DNA from: Physocladia obscura
Taxonomy: Eukaryota; Chytridiomycota; Chytridiomycetes; Chytridiales; Chytriomycetaceae
Direction: 5' to 3'
Assembly: GCA_027596945.1 (NCBI GenBank)
Contig: JADGJH010001002.1
Location: 1-12,586, forward strand
Length of the DNA stretch: 12,586 bases
In this document: positions 1-8,273 of the stretch, in pieces
Layout of the letters: each line of letters begins with the position of its first letter
Numbering within the stretch: position 1 is the stretch's first letter
The notes under the pieces: generated by a model
Database searches by the model: none
Told to the model about the DNA's origin: nothing
The model's input: only the letters and a program-made list of their open reading frames with translations
Made by a program: the position numbers and the translations under genes

Positions 1-38
1 GAACACAATTTATGTTTTTTTTTTTTTTTTTTTGCCAG

Positions 39-128
39 TGTAAAGGATTTGGACATTATGCCAGTCATTGTCCGAAAGGTGGAAATGTACCAACTAACGG
101 GGGCCAGAAACGATTTTTCCAATCATGA
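39..128 (+). CDS. C-terminal exon of a CCHC zinc-knuckle protein (5' part outside window)
   Basis: This is the last coding exon of a gene that enters from the left. A long T-run ending in GCCAG (about 15-38) is a textbook polypyrimidine tract and 3' splice site. From 39 the frame is open for 29 codons to TGA at 126-128. It starts with CKGFGHYASHC, the second half of a CCHC zinc knuckle (C-x4-H-x4-C); the first Cys pair member should sit at the end of the preceding exon. The tail after the knuckle is short and polar, ending FFQS. CCHC knuckles bind single-stranded RNA or DNA. A knuckle this close to the C-terminus occurs in CPSF30-type polyadenylation factors, among others, but too little is present to name the protein. 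AATAAAA at about 133 could serve as poly(A) signal. Confidence 0.6.
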   Translation, partial: CKGFGHYASHCPKGGNVPTNGGQKRFFQS

Positions 129-706
129 CAAAAATAAAATACAATGATGATGATGATGATGATGATGATAATAATTAATAAACAATTTTTTTGAACATGA
201 ATTTTATCATTATTGTGATTGTTGATGCAACCTTTCCTTTTCTATCGAATTAAACACAACGTTATTTTCCATTCAGTGATGGCAAATTGAATTTCTGATC
301 CAATTTTATGCAAGAATTTTTTTTTTGAAAACAATCTCAAGCCCTTCCAAGAATTTCTAAATCATGAAGCAATTCCAAGCGATTTCCAACCGCTTTTTTT
401 TTTCAATACATCTTGTATCTTTTTTTATTATTCCTTTTCTTTCTCTACTTGTTTTTATTATTAAATTATTGGCAATTCATTTTAAAATAAAAAAGTTCTT
501 TACTATAACTTTATAATTTCTGCTTCTGTCTCAAAACTCTTGTCGTTTAGTTCTGAGAGATAAAGTTATCTATTAATTGAATTTAATATACCAATTTAGC
601 AACTTGCAGACTAATACTGCTGCTGCCAAGTTTCTTCATCTGCTTTACTTTAGTCATCAAGCCTTGTCTGTCAAAATTTTGGAATGCACCTCATCTGATA
701 ACTCTG
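129..706. other. AT-rich non-coding stretch
   Basis: This is presumably the 3' UTR of the zinc-knuckle gene followed by intergenic DNA. It contains many T- and A-runs and no open frame with a coding look. An (ATG)8 microsatellite sits near its left end. No RNA gene was recognised. Confidence 0.5.
144..167 (+). repeat. (ATG)8 trinucleotide microsatellite
   Basis: Eight perfect ATG units are followed directly by ATA/AAT units that degrade into AT-rich sequence. It lies just downstream of the stop codon of the zinc-knuckle exon, so it is probably in the 3' UTR. Confidence 0.85.
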
Positions 707-1153
707 TTATTTCCATAATAATATGAAATTCAATTTGTTTTGCAAATATCCATGCCTCCAGACTCCTGCTAAACAGTCAAAATGTTTAATCTGCTTGTTC
801 ATCCTTTCAATCAACTGGCAGATTCTGAAATGTTGTGAATTGAATATTTCATCAGCTAAGTTGTTTAATACTTTTACAGGAATAAGCAAGTGATCCTCTC
901 CTGCATATCTCTTGTCAGCCAGCAGTATTTCTGAAGCACAAAGATTGTGTAGTAATTTATGGCACACAATTGTTATGTCAGAAACAGCACCTTTAAATAT
1001 GACCACTCACCCAAACAATATGAAAATCATAAATTGTGACAACAACCTCATATTTCAAGGCATGAAACTTGTCTTTTGCTGAATAATAGCTCCAAGGTTC
1101 AAGAGGTGGCATCAAAATATCACTAATCTTTTCCATCATTAAGCCTTTGTGTT
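707..1153 (-). pseudogene. DDE-superfamily transposase remnant (DDE_Tnp_4/Harbinger-like), frameshifted
   Basis: Two minus-strand open stretches in different frames together match the C-terminal half of a DDE_Tnp_4-type transposase. The first (about 1153-1005) carries SDILMP (position of the first catalytic Asp), then YYSAKDKFHALKYEVVV and WVSG. The second (about 1006-707) carries KGAVSDITI (second Asp), ILLADKRYAG, and QLIERMNKQIKHF with the third acidic residue in IER, followed by GVWRH. In this family the order is D...YYSGK.H..K...WVSG..G..HD...LADK.Y....ER.N...K. The frame breaks near 998-1008, between WVSG and KGAVSD, where the first frame meets TAA. The N-terminal DNA-binding part and terminal inverted repeats were not found. 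A cut-and-paste element, dead unless the shift is a sequencing error or a short intron. Confidence 0.75.
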
Positions 1154-2299
1154 AATACAATTAAAGTTTGGTATAGGAAGGAAAATGGCAAGATTTATTT
1201 TAAAAGACTGTTTGGAATTTTTGCAATGGAGGATTTTTGAACAATGAAAATCTAGAATAAAGAAAAAAGAGAATTCTGCTAAAATTCCTTACCATACACA
1301 ATCATAAGCAGAGATTGCAATGTCAAACTAATTTTTGCACAATTATGGTGAATTCTCAGCACAATGTGTCCAAGTTTCCAAGACCAAGGAGCTAAAATAA
1401 AGCTGATTCAACATTATCAATTATATCTAGATACATGTATGGTACTACTGCATTGTTCAACAGGCAGGAGGAAAAAAAGACACCAGTGTTAATCAAATCC
1501 AATTTGGCAAAAAGATGCTTAAAAACAGTAAAAGTTGACTATTGACTGAAATCAAGGATTTTTCTCCAAAAATTCCAGATTTTGTTGAAGGCATGATAAG
1601 GATTGATGTAAGTATAGTTTATAAATTCCAACATCTGGTCAAAACATGAGAAATATGGTTTGAAGACTATTTGCTAAAGTGAGAGGCCCTTTGTGTAGTG
1701 AGTGCTATTAGGTTTAGCAAGCAACTACAAAGGCAAAGGAAGATGAGCAAAGCAAAAACCATGCAACAATTACAAATTAGACACTAAGCATTATTTTTTG
1801 GGGAATTGTTCACTTAAAGTATTGAATTGGGAGCCAAATAAATAAGATTGGTACTGACTCAGGGCAAAGTAAATTGAACTATCATTGACTTTGCTACGCT
1901 ATATTTTTTATGTATTCTTAGAATTGAAAATGTTAGAATATAGCCTTGGTATTTGATCAGTTGAAAATATTTTAAATGGCCATTCAAAGTGTCAAAAAAC
2001 TTAAATTCCACTGTCAATAAATTTTCAAAAATCTTGGGTCCTCACTACTTTTATCTGAATCTTCAACTTCTGTTTCTTTTATTCCAAGAGTTTATTCATC
2101 ACTAAATACAAAAGATTGTCAGATGTGTTGGACGAGGGGTTGTGAAAGAGGAAGTAGTTTCGATTAAAAAAAACAACATCAGAGTAAGGATAGGAAACAA
2201 TGGAATAAAGGGAAAAGAAACAAATATTGATGTGTAATTTATTGAAATCATGAACCAGCACACACTGTCACCTCATCTTTTCACCACAAAGGCAAAAAT
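1154..2299. other. AT-rich region without a supported gene
   Basis: Probably the decayed 5' part of the transposon plus the 3' flank of the proteasome gene. Both strands are broken by frequent stops. A 60-codon minus frame at 2079-2261 is rich in F, Y, N and L, as expected of random AT-rich DNA, and has no recognisable motif. I see no RNA gene and no terminal repeats. Confidence 0.45.
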
Positions 2300-3955
2300 T
2301 TAAACAGAAATCTAAAAATATTTCAAATAAAAAATGATAATGATTAATGAATGATGCAAAAGAATAAAATCAATATTAAAAATTTAAAAAAATAAAAAAA
2401 ACGTAAATAACACTCACAACGCGGCTGAGCTTTTGAATACGGGTAAGCAGCAGATCGCCTTGCTTAATGGCAGCCTGATATTGTGCATTTTTCGCATCCG
2501 GACGGTTTGTTTCAACAATTCCTGCCACTTTGTCAATAACCGCATTCAAACGACCCGCCGAAATAAACTTTGATAAATCTGTATCAATAAACTCTTCGCT
2601 GACGCCAAATGCATTCGCCATTGATTCAATCGTCAGACTGCGGTATGAATCCAAAAGTTGGGTGTAGGCTTGAATACGCATTTCGCGAACATAATAATGG
2701 TAGTGCGCATTAAGAAGACGGTCAAATTTGATGTCTTGCTCGATTGCGGCTGTGTTAAAGTTATTTTTATGATTAATTTTTATATACATCAAAGACAGGA
2801 ATGCCATACAAACCAAGTGAAGTGAAAAATTGAGAATATTCGCATTTGTACAAAGAGTTTGCGTATGTGTCCAAGTGCGGAATGTTCCCAATGACTTCCA
2901 GGATTTCAGGAGCATTAATTACCTTTGTAATATTTAGCAATCATAGATACATGCGAAAAATGCAAGCATACCCGAGATTTAAAATCGGGCCGTTTCAGGG
3001 TAAATGCGGCTGTAAGGACGACATATTTGACAAAATCTTTGTACTCCATCAATTCAGTCGATGTGAATGTAGCAAGCGTATCAAGAAGCAAATCGGCTGC
3101 TCCTTTAAAGTCACGCGACGACATTTTGTGAATTCCTTCATATACCTTCAAACGGTTTCGTCTGTCCCAGTCACCTCCTTCATTGATTAACCTTTATAGA
3201 ATGGAGCAAGATGAGTTGAAAAATAATAAAATAATAAATCAGTCTAACCCTCTGGCTTTCTCGATATTGCGATCAATAAGGTCAAGATCGTTGAAAAAAA
3301 AGCCAATACGAATTTGAGAGAAAACCAAATCAATTCGGGTGCCAAGAGGACCAGTTTTTTCGTATGCGAGCTTGTATGCAGCAACAGCCTTGTCCTATTA
3401 CAGATGGGAAACAGTCTTAATAACAAACACGAAACGATTGCTTTTATGACCACCTTTTCGCCAATTTTCGCCAAGTACGATGCACGGGAGATAAGAGCGT
3501 CACTAACGTCCGTAATTCCGAGATTCGTTTCAGCGTCAATGATTTTTTCGTCCAGTAGCTTAAGTTCAGCCTCGTTAGCCTTTGTCAAGTCAGCAATAAG
3601 CTTTGTATTGGGAGTCCAGTTGAACTGAGCAGCCAGAAGATTGTAGAAAGGAAGCATAGCTGAATATTGCCAATAAAAAATAAAAAACGCGGCACGAAAG
3701 CCGGCGAATTACAGTGAAATCGTTGGTTATGAAAAGAGAATGGGTTAAGAACAAGGAAAAAATATATATTTAAAAAAACGCGCGTCACTGCATAAACAAA
3801 CCGTCAGCAGCGATACCAGCCAGCAGGGCTTCTTTCGCGGCTTCGTGAGCCTGCACTGGGCCTGTGGCAAGTACGAAACGATGTTGTGCTAGCGTCAGAT
3901 TGGGGATCTTTGGCACAGATTCATCGGTTGATGCAATTGCTGCGACTGAAGCCAT
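2300..3955 (-). CDS. RPN7: 26S proteasome regulatory subunit Rpn7 (PSMD6)
   Basis: Lid subunit of the 19S regulatory particle, which helps build the lid and position the deubiquitinase for degrading ubiquitylated proteins. I assign seven exons: 3955-3802, 3659-3454, 3394-3249, 3191-2972, 2922-2814, 2749-2418 and 2311-2300. Together they total 1179 nt, or 392 aa, close to the usual ~390 aa. Family signatures run in order: [13 protein letters not shown] near the N-terminus, [32 protein letters not shown] (about 170-188), the TPR-like helices, then the PCI domain (about 290-375) with [29 protein letters not shown] and ETNRPDAKN. The end reads LSRVISV, matching the conserved LSRVI tail. All six introns are 46-142 nt and phase-consistent, with donors GTTTGT, GTGGTC, GTTAGA, GTATGC, GTTTGT and GTGAGT. 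The last coding exon is just 12 nt. It is divergent from bL17m. Confidence 0.95.
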
Positions 3956-4003
3956 ATTTTTGAAATTTTTTCCTGCATTTGCGTTTTTTTCCCTCCAACC
4001 ACC
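3956..4003. promoter_or_regulatory. 48-bp divergent region between RPN7 and bL17m start codons
   Basis: The two inferred start codons face away from each other with only 48 bp between them. The plus strand is pyrimidine-rich, with T-runs, then TTTTTTTCCCTCCAACCACC running into the bL17m ATG. No TATA box is visible. A fungal proteasome-type element (GGTGGCAAA) is not present; the minus strand reads GGTGGTTGG instead. The segment must hold both 5' leaders or be transcribed from overlapping start sites. Confidence 0.6.
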
Positions 4004-5246
4004 ATGAAGGTTTGCCTGGACAGCAATAACAGCAAACTGCAATACAATACTGAGAAACTGTCTTTATTTTCTTCACCAGCACGGCCGGCGTATTTGGGAG
4101 AAAAGGCTGACATCATCGGCGACGCACAACAAGTCGCTTTTGTTGAATCAGGCTTCGGATCTAATCAAATACGGCCGCATAACGACAACCGTTCCCAAAG
4201 CAAAAATTCTCAAGCATTACGCGGACAAGGTTAAATTTCAATTAATTTATGAAATTATGCTGCTCGTTTACTCATCTTTGCTTTTTTCAATTTTATTTTG
4301 TTTTGACTCTTTTATTCCAAGATTATCAATATTGCGAAGGCAGGAGATGAACTGAAAATGAGAAAATTAGTTTTCGTAAGTATGATTGCTCTATATTTAC
4401 TGTTTGGCCCTGCGTTTAAAATTTTTAAAAAAATAGCTTCCCGAAGAAACAATCCCAAAGCTGAAAATTCTCGCTGCTCGCTTTGGAGACCGCAAAGGAG
4501 GATATACGCGTCTTATTTTGAACGGATTCAATCGACCTGGCTCTGACCGCGCGCCGTTAGCAACCGTCGAATACATCAACAGCCCCAACGACTCCATCCA
4601 CTATCTCGCCCAGCAGCACCTGCCAAAAGTCAAAGCCGACCTCGAAGCTATTCGTTTCCGCCGATTCAATTCGAAATCAATTCAGCTTGAAAATCCGTTT
4701 GCTCCAGGCACATTTGTCACCAAAGTCACACGCACACTACGGTCAGACTTGAATTCGAAGCAGATTAAGCAGCTGGCTGTCAAAGAAAGATCATTGTCGT
4801 ATCTTGCTACGAAGCTAGAAAACAGTTTGACGTCGTTTGACGGTGCTCGGAAGCGCGAAGCCAAGTATGCCAAACGTGTGCTGACTGAGAAAGAGGTGAA
4901 ATGGACGAACTTGTTGAGTAAATTGCAGGAAAAGACCAATTCTTTGGATTCCAAATCCCGTCTCGCATTCGTATCAAAATATAACAAGACACAGTCTGCA
5001 GTTGCGGCTAAAAAATCGACTTTTGTTGAGAGAATTTTGAGAGTTGATGCTGCTGACAATTTATCGTGGGAAAAGTCAGAGGCGGCAATACGTAGTGAGG
5101 CTGAATCAACTGCTGTTCTTCTGGAAGAAAAACGGAAGACAGGCCCAGTGGAAATTAAAAAAGAAGATACTGGTGAAGAGAAATCGCCAGCACATGGTTC
5201 ACTGACTATGCTCAACCGAGTGATGAAGTTTTTTAATAAAAAATAA
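4004..5246 (+). CDS. MRPL17: Large-subunit mitochondrial ribosomal protein bL17m
   Basis: Protein of the mitochondrial large ribosomal subunit, near the polypeptide exit tunnel. Exons: 4004-4009 (ATG AAG only), 4080-4229, 4322-4375 and 4437-5246, giving 339 aa. The start was chosen because splicing the six-base exon to CACGGCCGG gives MKHGRR, the canonical bL17 N-terminus. The family core follows: LTSSATHNKSLLLNQASDLI (about 13-32), KYGRITTTVPKAKILKHYAD, then after the third exon KILAARFGDRKGGYTRL (about 79-96), RPGSDRAPLATVEYI (about 103-117). Donors are GTTTGC, GTTAAA and GTAAGT. All introns are phase 0. The last ~220 residues are a lysine- and glutamate-rich extension beyond the bacterial core. 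Fungal mitochondrial homologues often carry such extensions. It ends 77 bp from the convergent Arc1-like gene. Confidence 0.93.
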
Positions 5247-5323
5247 AGATAACAAAAAATGAAGATACTTCTTCTTTTGATTAAAAAACCAAAAACAATA
5301 ATAGGCACATTGGCACAATTTCA
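5247..5323. other. Convergent 3' intergenic region (77 bp)
   Basis: This lies between the TAA of bL17m and the TGA of the Arc1-like gene. AATAAA occurs at 5235-5240 and again at 5242-5247, overlapping the bL17m stop, so its poly(A) signal seems to begin inside the coding region. No AATAAA is visible on the minus strand in the gap. The transcripts of the two genes probably overlap tail-to-tail. Confidence 0.5.
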
Positions 5324-6240
5324 TCACTTAATGCTGGCGCCAATAACTGTTTTAACAGTGATTTCGCCTTCGCTTGTTCTCAACACTCTGTTAATAGTCA
5401 CACCGGCTTCCGAAATTGAGTAAACAGCTTGCTTGAAACCATCAACTTTTAATGTGGGCTGGACAGTTTCCCATGTCTTCTTTTTCGTATTTAGAGGTGA
5501 AAAATCGGTTCCGCGATGAGAATCGAACCAGCAACGATCACCGGCTTTACTACTAGCTGGGGCATCCAGCAATTCAACTATAGTCCCATCAATAGAAGTC
5601 GCTGCAAGAACCATTGCTTGAGACTCAATACCTCTCATCCTGGTTAATTGTTTAAAAAAGTAATAGTAAAGAAAAAAAAAGAAAGTTGAAATACTTCGCA
5701 GGCTTCAGGTTACATAGCAAAACAACTTTACGATTCAGCAAGTCTTCTTCCTTCATATACTTGACAAGACCAGACACGACAGTCCTCGGTTTATCTTCAC
5801 CGACATCAATTTCTTCAACAAAAAGACTTTCGGCATCAGGATGTTTTTTAACACTTGTTATATAACCAACACGAAGGTCGAGACGTTCAGGCTCAGCTTT
5901 GAAAACTTCCGTTTCTTGTTTTCCATTAGTGAACTGATTGAAAAAATAGTTATTAGATACCGGTTGCTGAATCAACTTTCGTGGATGCCTTTGATACTGG
6001 AGCTTCTGCCTCCGCCTTTACTTTCTTGTCATCGCCTTTTCCCTTCTTTTCCTTTTTTTCCTTCGTTTCGGCATCAGCCTTTGCCGAGGCTGGCTTTTCG
6101 TTATTGACAGCCTTTTTTTCCGCTGCAGGAGCAGCCTGAGAAGTCTTTTCATCTTTTGTGCCAGCGTCTTTCACATCGCCACTTTTTTTCTTCGAATCGA
6201 CAGCAATTTGCTGCAATCAGGTAAAAATAATAATTTTAAA

Positions 6241-6290
<50 letters not shown>

Positions 6291-7080
6291 TAACATCAAG
6301 AACAATATTTAATAGATATAGTGAGATACTCACGATTTCTTCAACAGGAACGTCAAGATCAATATCAACCAGTTCCGTAATCGCGACGGGATTTTTCGCG
6401 CGAACAAGATGCTGAATCAAATCAAAGTATCTTGTAATATTGCACAGGTCAAGACGTGTCTGTTTGTTGGCTTTGGCCTTCACAATAATAAAAAATGACC
6501 ATTGAATTCCAAAAGCATGTCAGTCAGATTTTGTAAAAGAAATATAGTTTACCACAGAAGTGTAAAGAGCGGAATAGAAAAAGTAGTCTGCAAGAGAAAG
6601 CCGAGTTCCGGAAGCGAAAACTTTTGATTCCAAAGTCTTGTTCAATTCCTACAAGTGTCAAGCAAAAAATGAATCAGCATCACAAACAAAAAAAAGAATT
6701 GCGCACATTTAGAGCGGCATCTTTTGCAGTAGTATTCAAGGCTTTTTGCAGTATCAACGCAACGTCAATGTGCTTCGAAATAGAAGCCTTCTCAGAATCG
6801 GATTCGCCGGCCAACAAAAGGGAAGCCGCGCCAGCCAGGTCAACAAGCATTTTCGCAATAACAACTGGCCCGCTAATTTTGATGCCATTTGCAAGAGTTG
6901 CAGAAGGCGTAGCCTTGAATTGAAATTATTATAATAAAGGTTGTATTGAATGCAAAAATCAAATAAACTCACAATATCCTTCTTCTTGATTACCATTAGT
7001 TTGCTGGACGTAATGGCAAGGGATTCAACAAGAACGTTGATGCTAATGTCCGTCGGTTCGATTTGTAGAGTTACAGCCAT
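5324..7080 (-). CDS. ARC1: Arc1p/AIMP1-type tRNA-binding aminoacyl-tRNA synthetase cofactor
   Basis: Cytosolic factor that binds tRNA and docks synthetases to raise their tRNA affinity. Exons: 7080-6973, 6913-6707, 6648-6553, 6477-6334, 6210 to about 5977, 5933-5695 and 5639-5324, giving about 447 aa. Residues 1-185 look like a GST C-terminal-like docking domain: [25 protein letters not shown], then [12 protein letters not shown]. Residues ~186-263 are a Lys/Ala/Glu-rich linker that would contact tRNA. From ~278 comes the EMAPII-type OB-fold: [50 protein letters not shown], then the EMAPII-like tail with [13 protein letters not shown]. This domain order is that of yeast Arc1p and animal AIMP1. 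The exon 5/6 junction is uncertain: donor 5976 or 5960, with acceptors before 5933 or nearby, changes the linker by a few residues. Tyrosyl-tRNA synthetase tails share the OB-fold but not the GST-like part. Confidence 0.92.
6241..6285 (+). repeat. (AAT)15 microsatellite inside an intron
   Basis: Fifteen uninterrupted AAT units (TTA/ATT on the gene strand) lie in the intron between exons 4 and 5 of the Arc1-like gene (6333-6211). It sits between the donor GTGAGT and the acceptor ATTGCAG. Confidence 0.95.
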
Positions 7081-7481
7081 TATCTTTTTGTCGAGTCAAG
7101 CAAAAGACAAAAAACAAAAAACATAAGTCAGTAAATTTTCCGACATTCCAAAAACCCATTGATTTCGCCTCCATCGAATATCAACAAACGTGCGGGAATT
7201 TCGAACATTTGCAACATATTCGATCACCTACCAAAGCAACTACGAACTGATTCGCATGTAATATTACCTCTCGTTGTCAGAATAATGCCAAGAAATTTAT
7301 AGAAAATCCCGAACCAATAAATGAGGCACCAGCATGAGCATACATCTCCAGAAGACCATACAATAAACATAAACTTCAGAATACAACCGCTTTATTTTAT
7401 AATCTTCTCTATTTTATGAAACGACAGGGGATGCACCCATAAAGAATGAAAACTGAAGGAATGTCGAGTCTTCCTTAGATT
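7081..7481. other. Intergenic region between ARC1-like gene and small secreted-protein gene
   Basis: About 400 bp holding the ARC1-like promoter/leader and the 3' end of the small secreted-protein gene, both on the minus strand. Near the ARC1-like ATG the gene strand is T-rich. I see no further gene, TATA box or RNA. Confidence 0.5.
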
Positions 7482-7751
7482 CTACAAGAAGAGGACAACG
7501 GCGGCGGCGGCAGCGGCACCAACGGCGACAGTGCTGGCACCAGAGTAGATACCAGATGGACCAGAGTATACGGCGGCAGTAGGTGCAACGTATGGAGCGT
7601 AGTCAGCACTTGTGGAATCAGCGGTTGATTCTTCAGTAGCTGCATCAGAATACACAGAATGAGTTACGATCTAGAGAAAACACACAGCAAACTTACTTTG
7701 AGCAACAACGGCAACAGCGGCGAAAGCAAGAACAAGGACCTTGGCGTACAT
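7482..7751 (-). CDS. Small secreted, probably GPI-anchored protein (hypothetical)
   Basis: Two exons, 7751-7697 and 7639-7482, give 70 aa. The donor is GTAAGT and the acceptor TGATGCAG, intron 57 nt, phase 1. Residues 1-18 (MYAKVLVLAFAAVAVVAQ) form a clear signal peptide. The mature part is short, Ser/Thr/Ala/Tyr-rich (TTEESTADSTS, YAPYVAPTAAVYSG) and lacks cysteines. The C-terminus has a small-residue cluster (SGIYSGAS) followed by a hydrophobic run ending AVVLFL, as expected of a GPI-attachment signal. Such minimal proteins are common in fungal and other eukaryotic cell walls; the mature peptide would be only about 25-30 residues. An earlier AG at about 7672 was rejected as acceptor because it leads to a stop within a few codons. 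I do not recognise a family. Confidence 0.75.
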
Positions 7752-8273
7752 TTCTGATGTGTGAGGTGTTTCTGGATACTTTTCTCTTTCCCCTATTTTC
7801 GAAATCAGCCCTATTTGTACTCGGTTTCGGCACAGTGAAAAAAGTGGCAACCCGGAAAAAAAATTTCTGAAAAATTTCATTTTCTGATTTTTCATTTACA
7901 TGATGACGATAAAAGACACCCTTTCTTGCACTTTACTGGCCGAGTGATCTTTTCATGGCTGAAAAACTCCTGGATAATGTTTTATTAACTTTTATAACAC
8001 AATTTCGCATGTTTTGCGCTCTTTTTTGGTGCCAAACGTTGAAATTGTATTTGTCAGGTTCTGTGCCTCCAAAATTAGGGCTTTAGGGTCATGTTCCATT
8101 CAATGATACAAATGAAATCATCATCTGGCTCTGACAGTTAGCCTAACTTGTATCACTAAACATTTTACTATTCTCGTGTCTTTTAGATCTATAACTATTC
8201 TCTCTTTTATTCCGTTTAAGCACTCATTTCCGATTGATAACTATCTGCCTGATATCAAGTTTTCTTTATCTGT
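7752..8273. other. Intergenic region, no gene seen
   Basis: Leader and promoter of the small secreted-protein gene plus the 3' flank of the WW-methyltransferase gene. It is AT-rich, with stops in all frames. The minus-strand frame extending up to 7895 is an artefact of the signal-peptide exon continuing upstream without a start that makes sense, since it would bury the signal peptide. Confidence 0.5.

Noticed and set aside
3956..4003. Proteasome-associated control element (Rpn4 site) in the divergent promoter
   Set aside because: The minus strand reads GGTGGTTGG, differing from GGTGGCAAA in the core half; chance similarity.
4682..5308. Minus-strand frame of 208 codons opposite bL17m
   Set aside because: It lies antisense to the well-supported bL17m last exon, is hydrophobic/Ser-rich as expected of an antisense shadow, and has no family motif.
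6158..6483. Frames on both strands with long isoleucine runs
   Set aside because: They simply translate the intronic (AAT)15 repeat.
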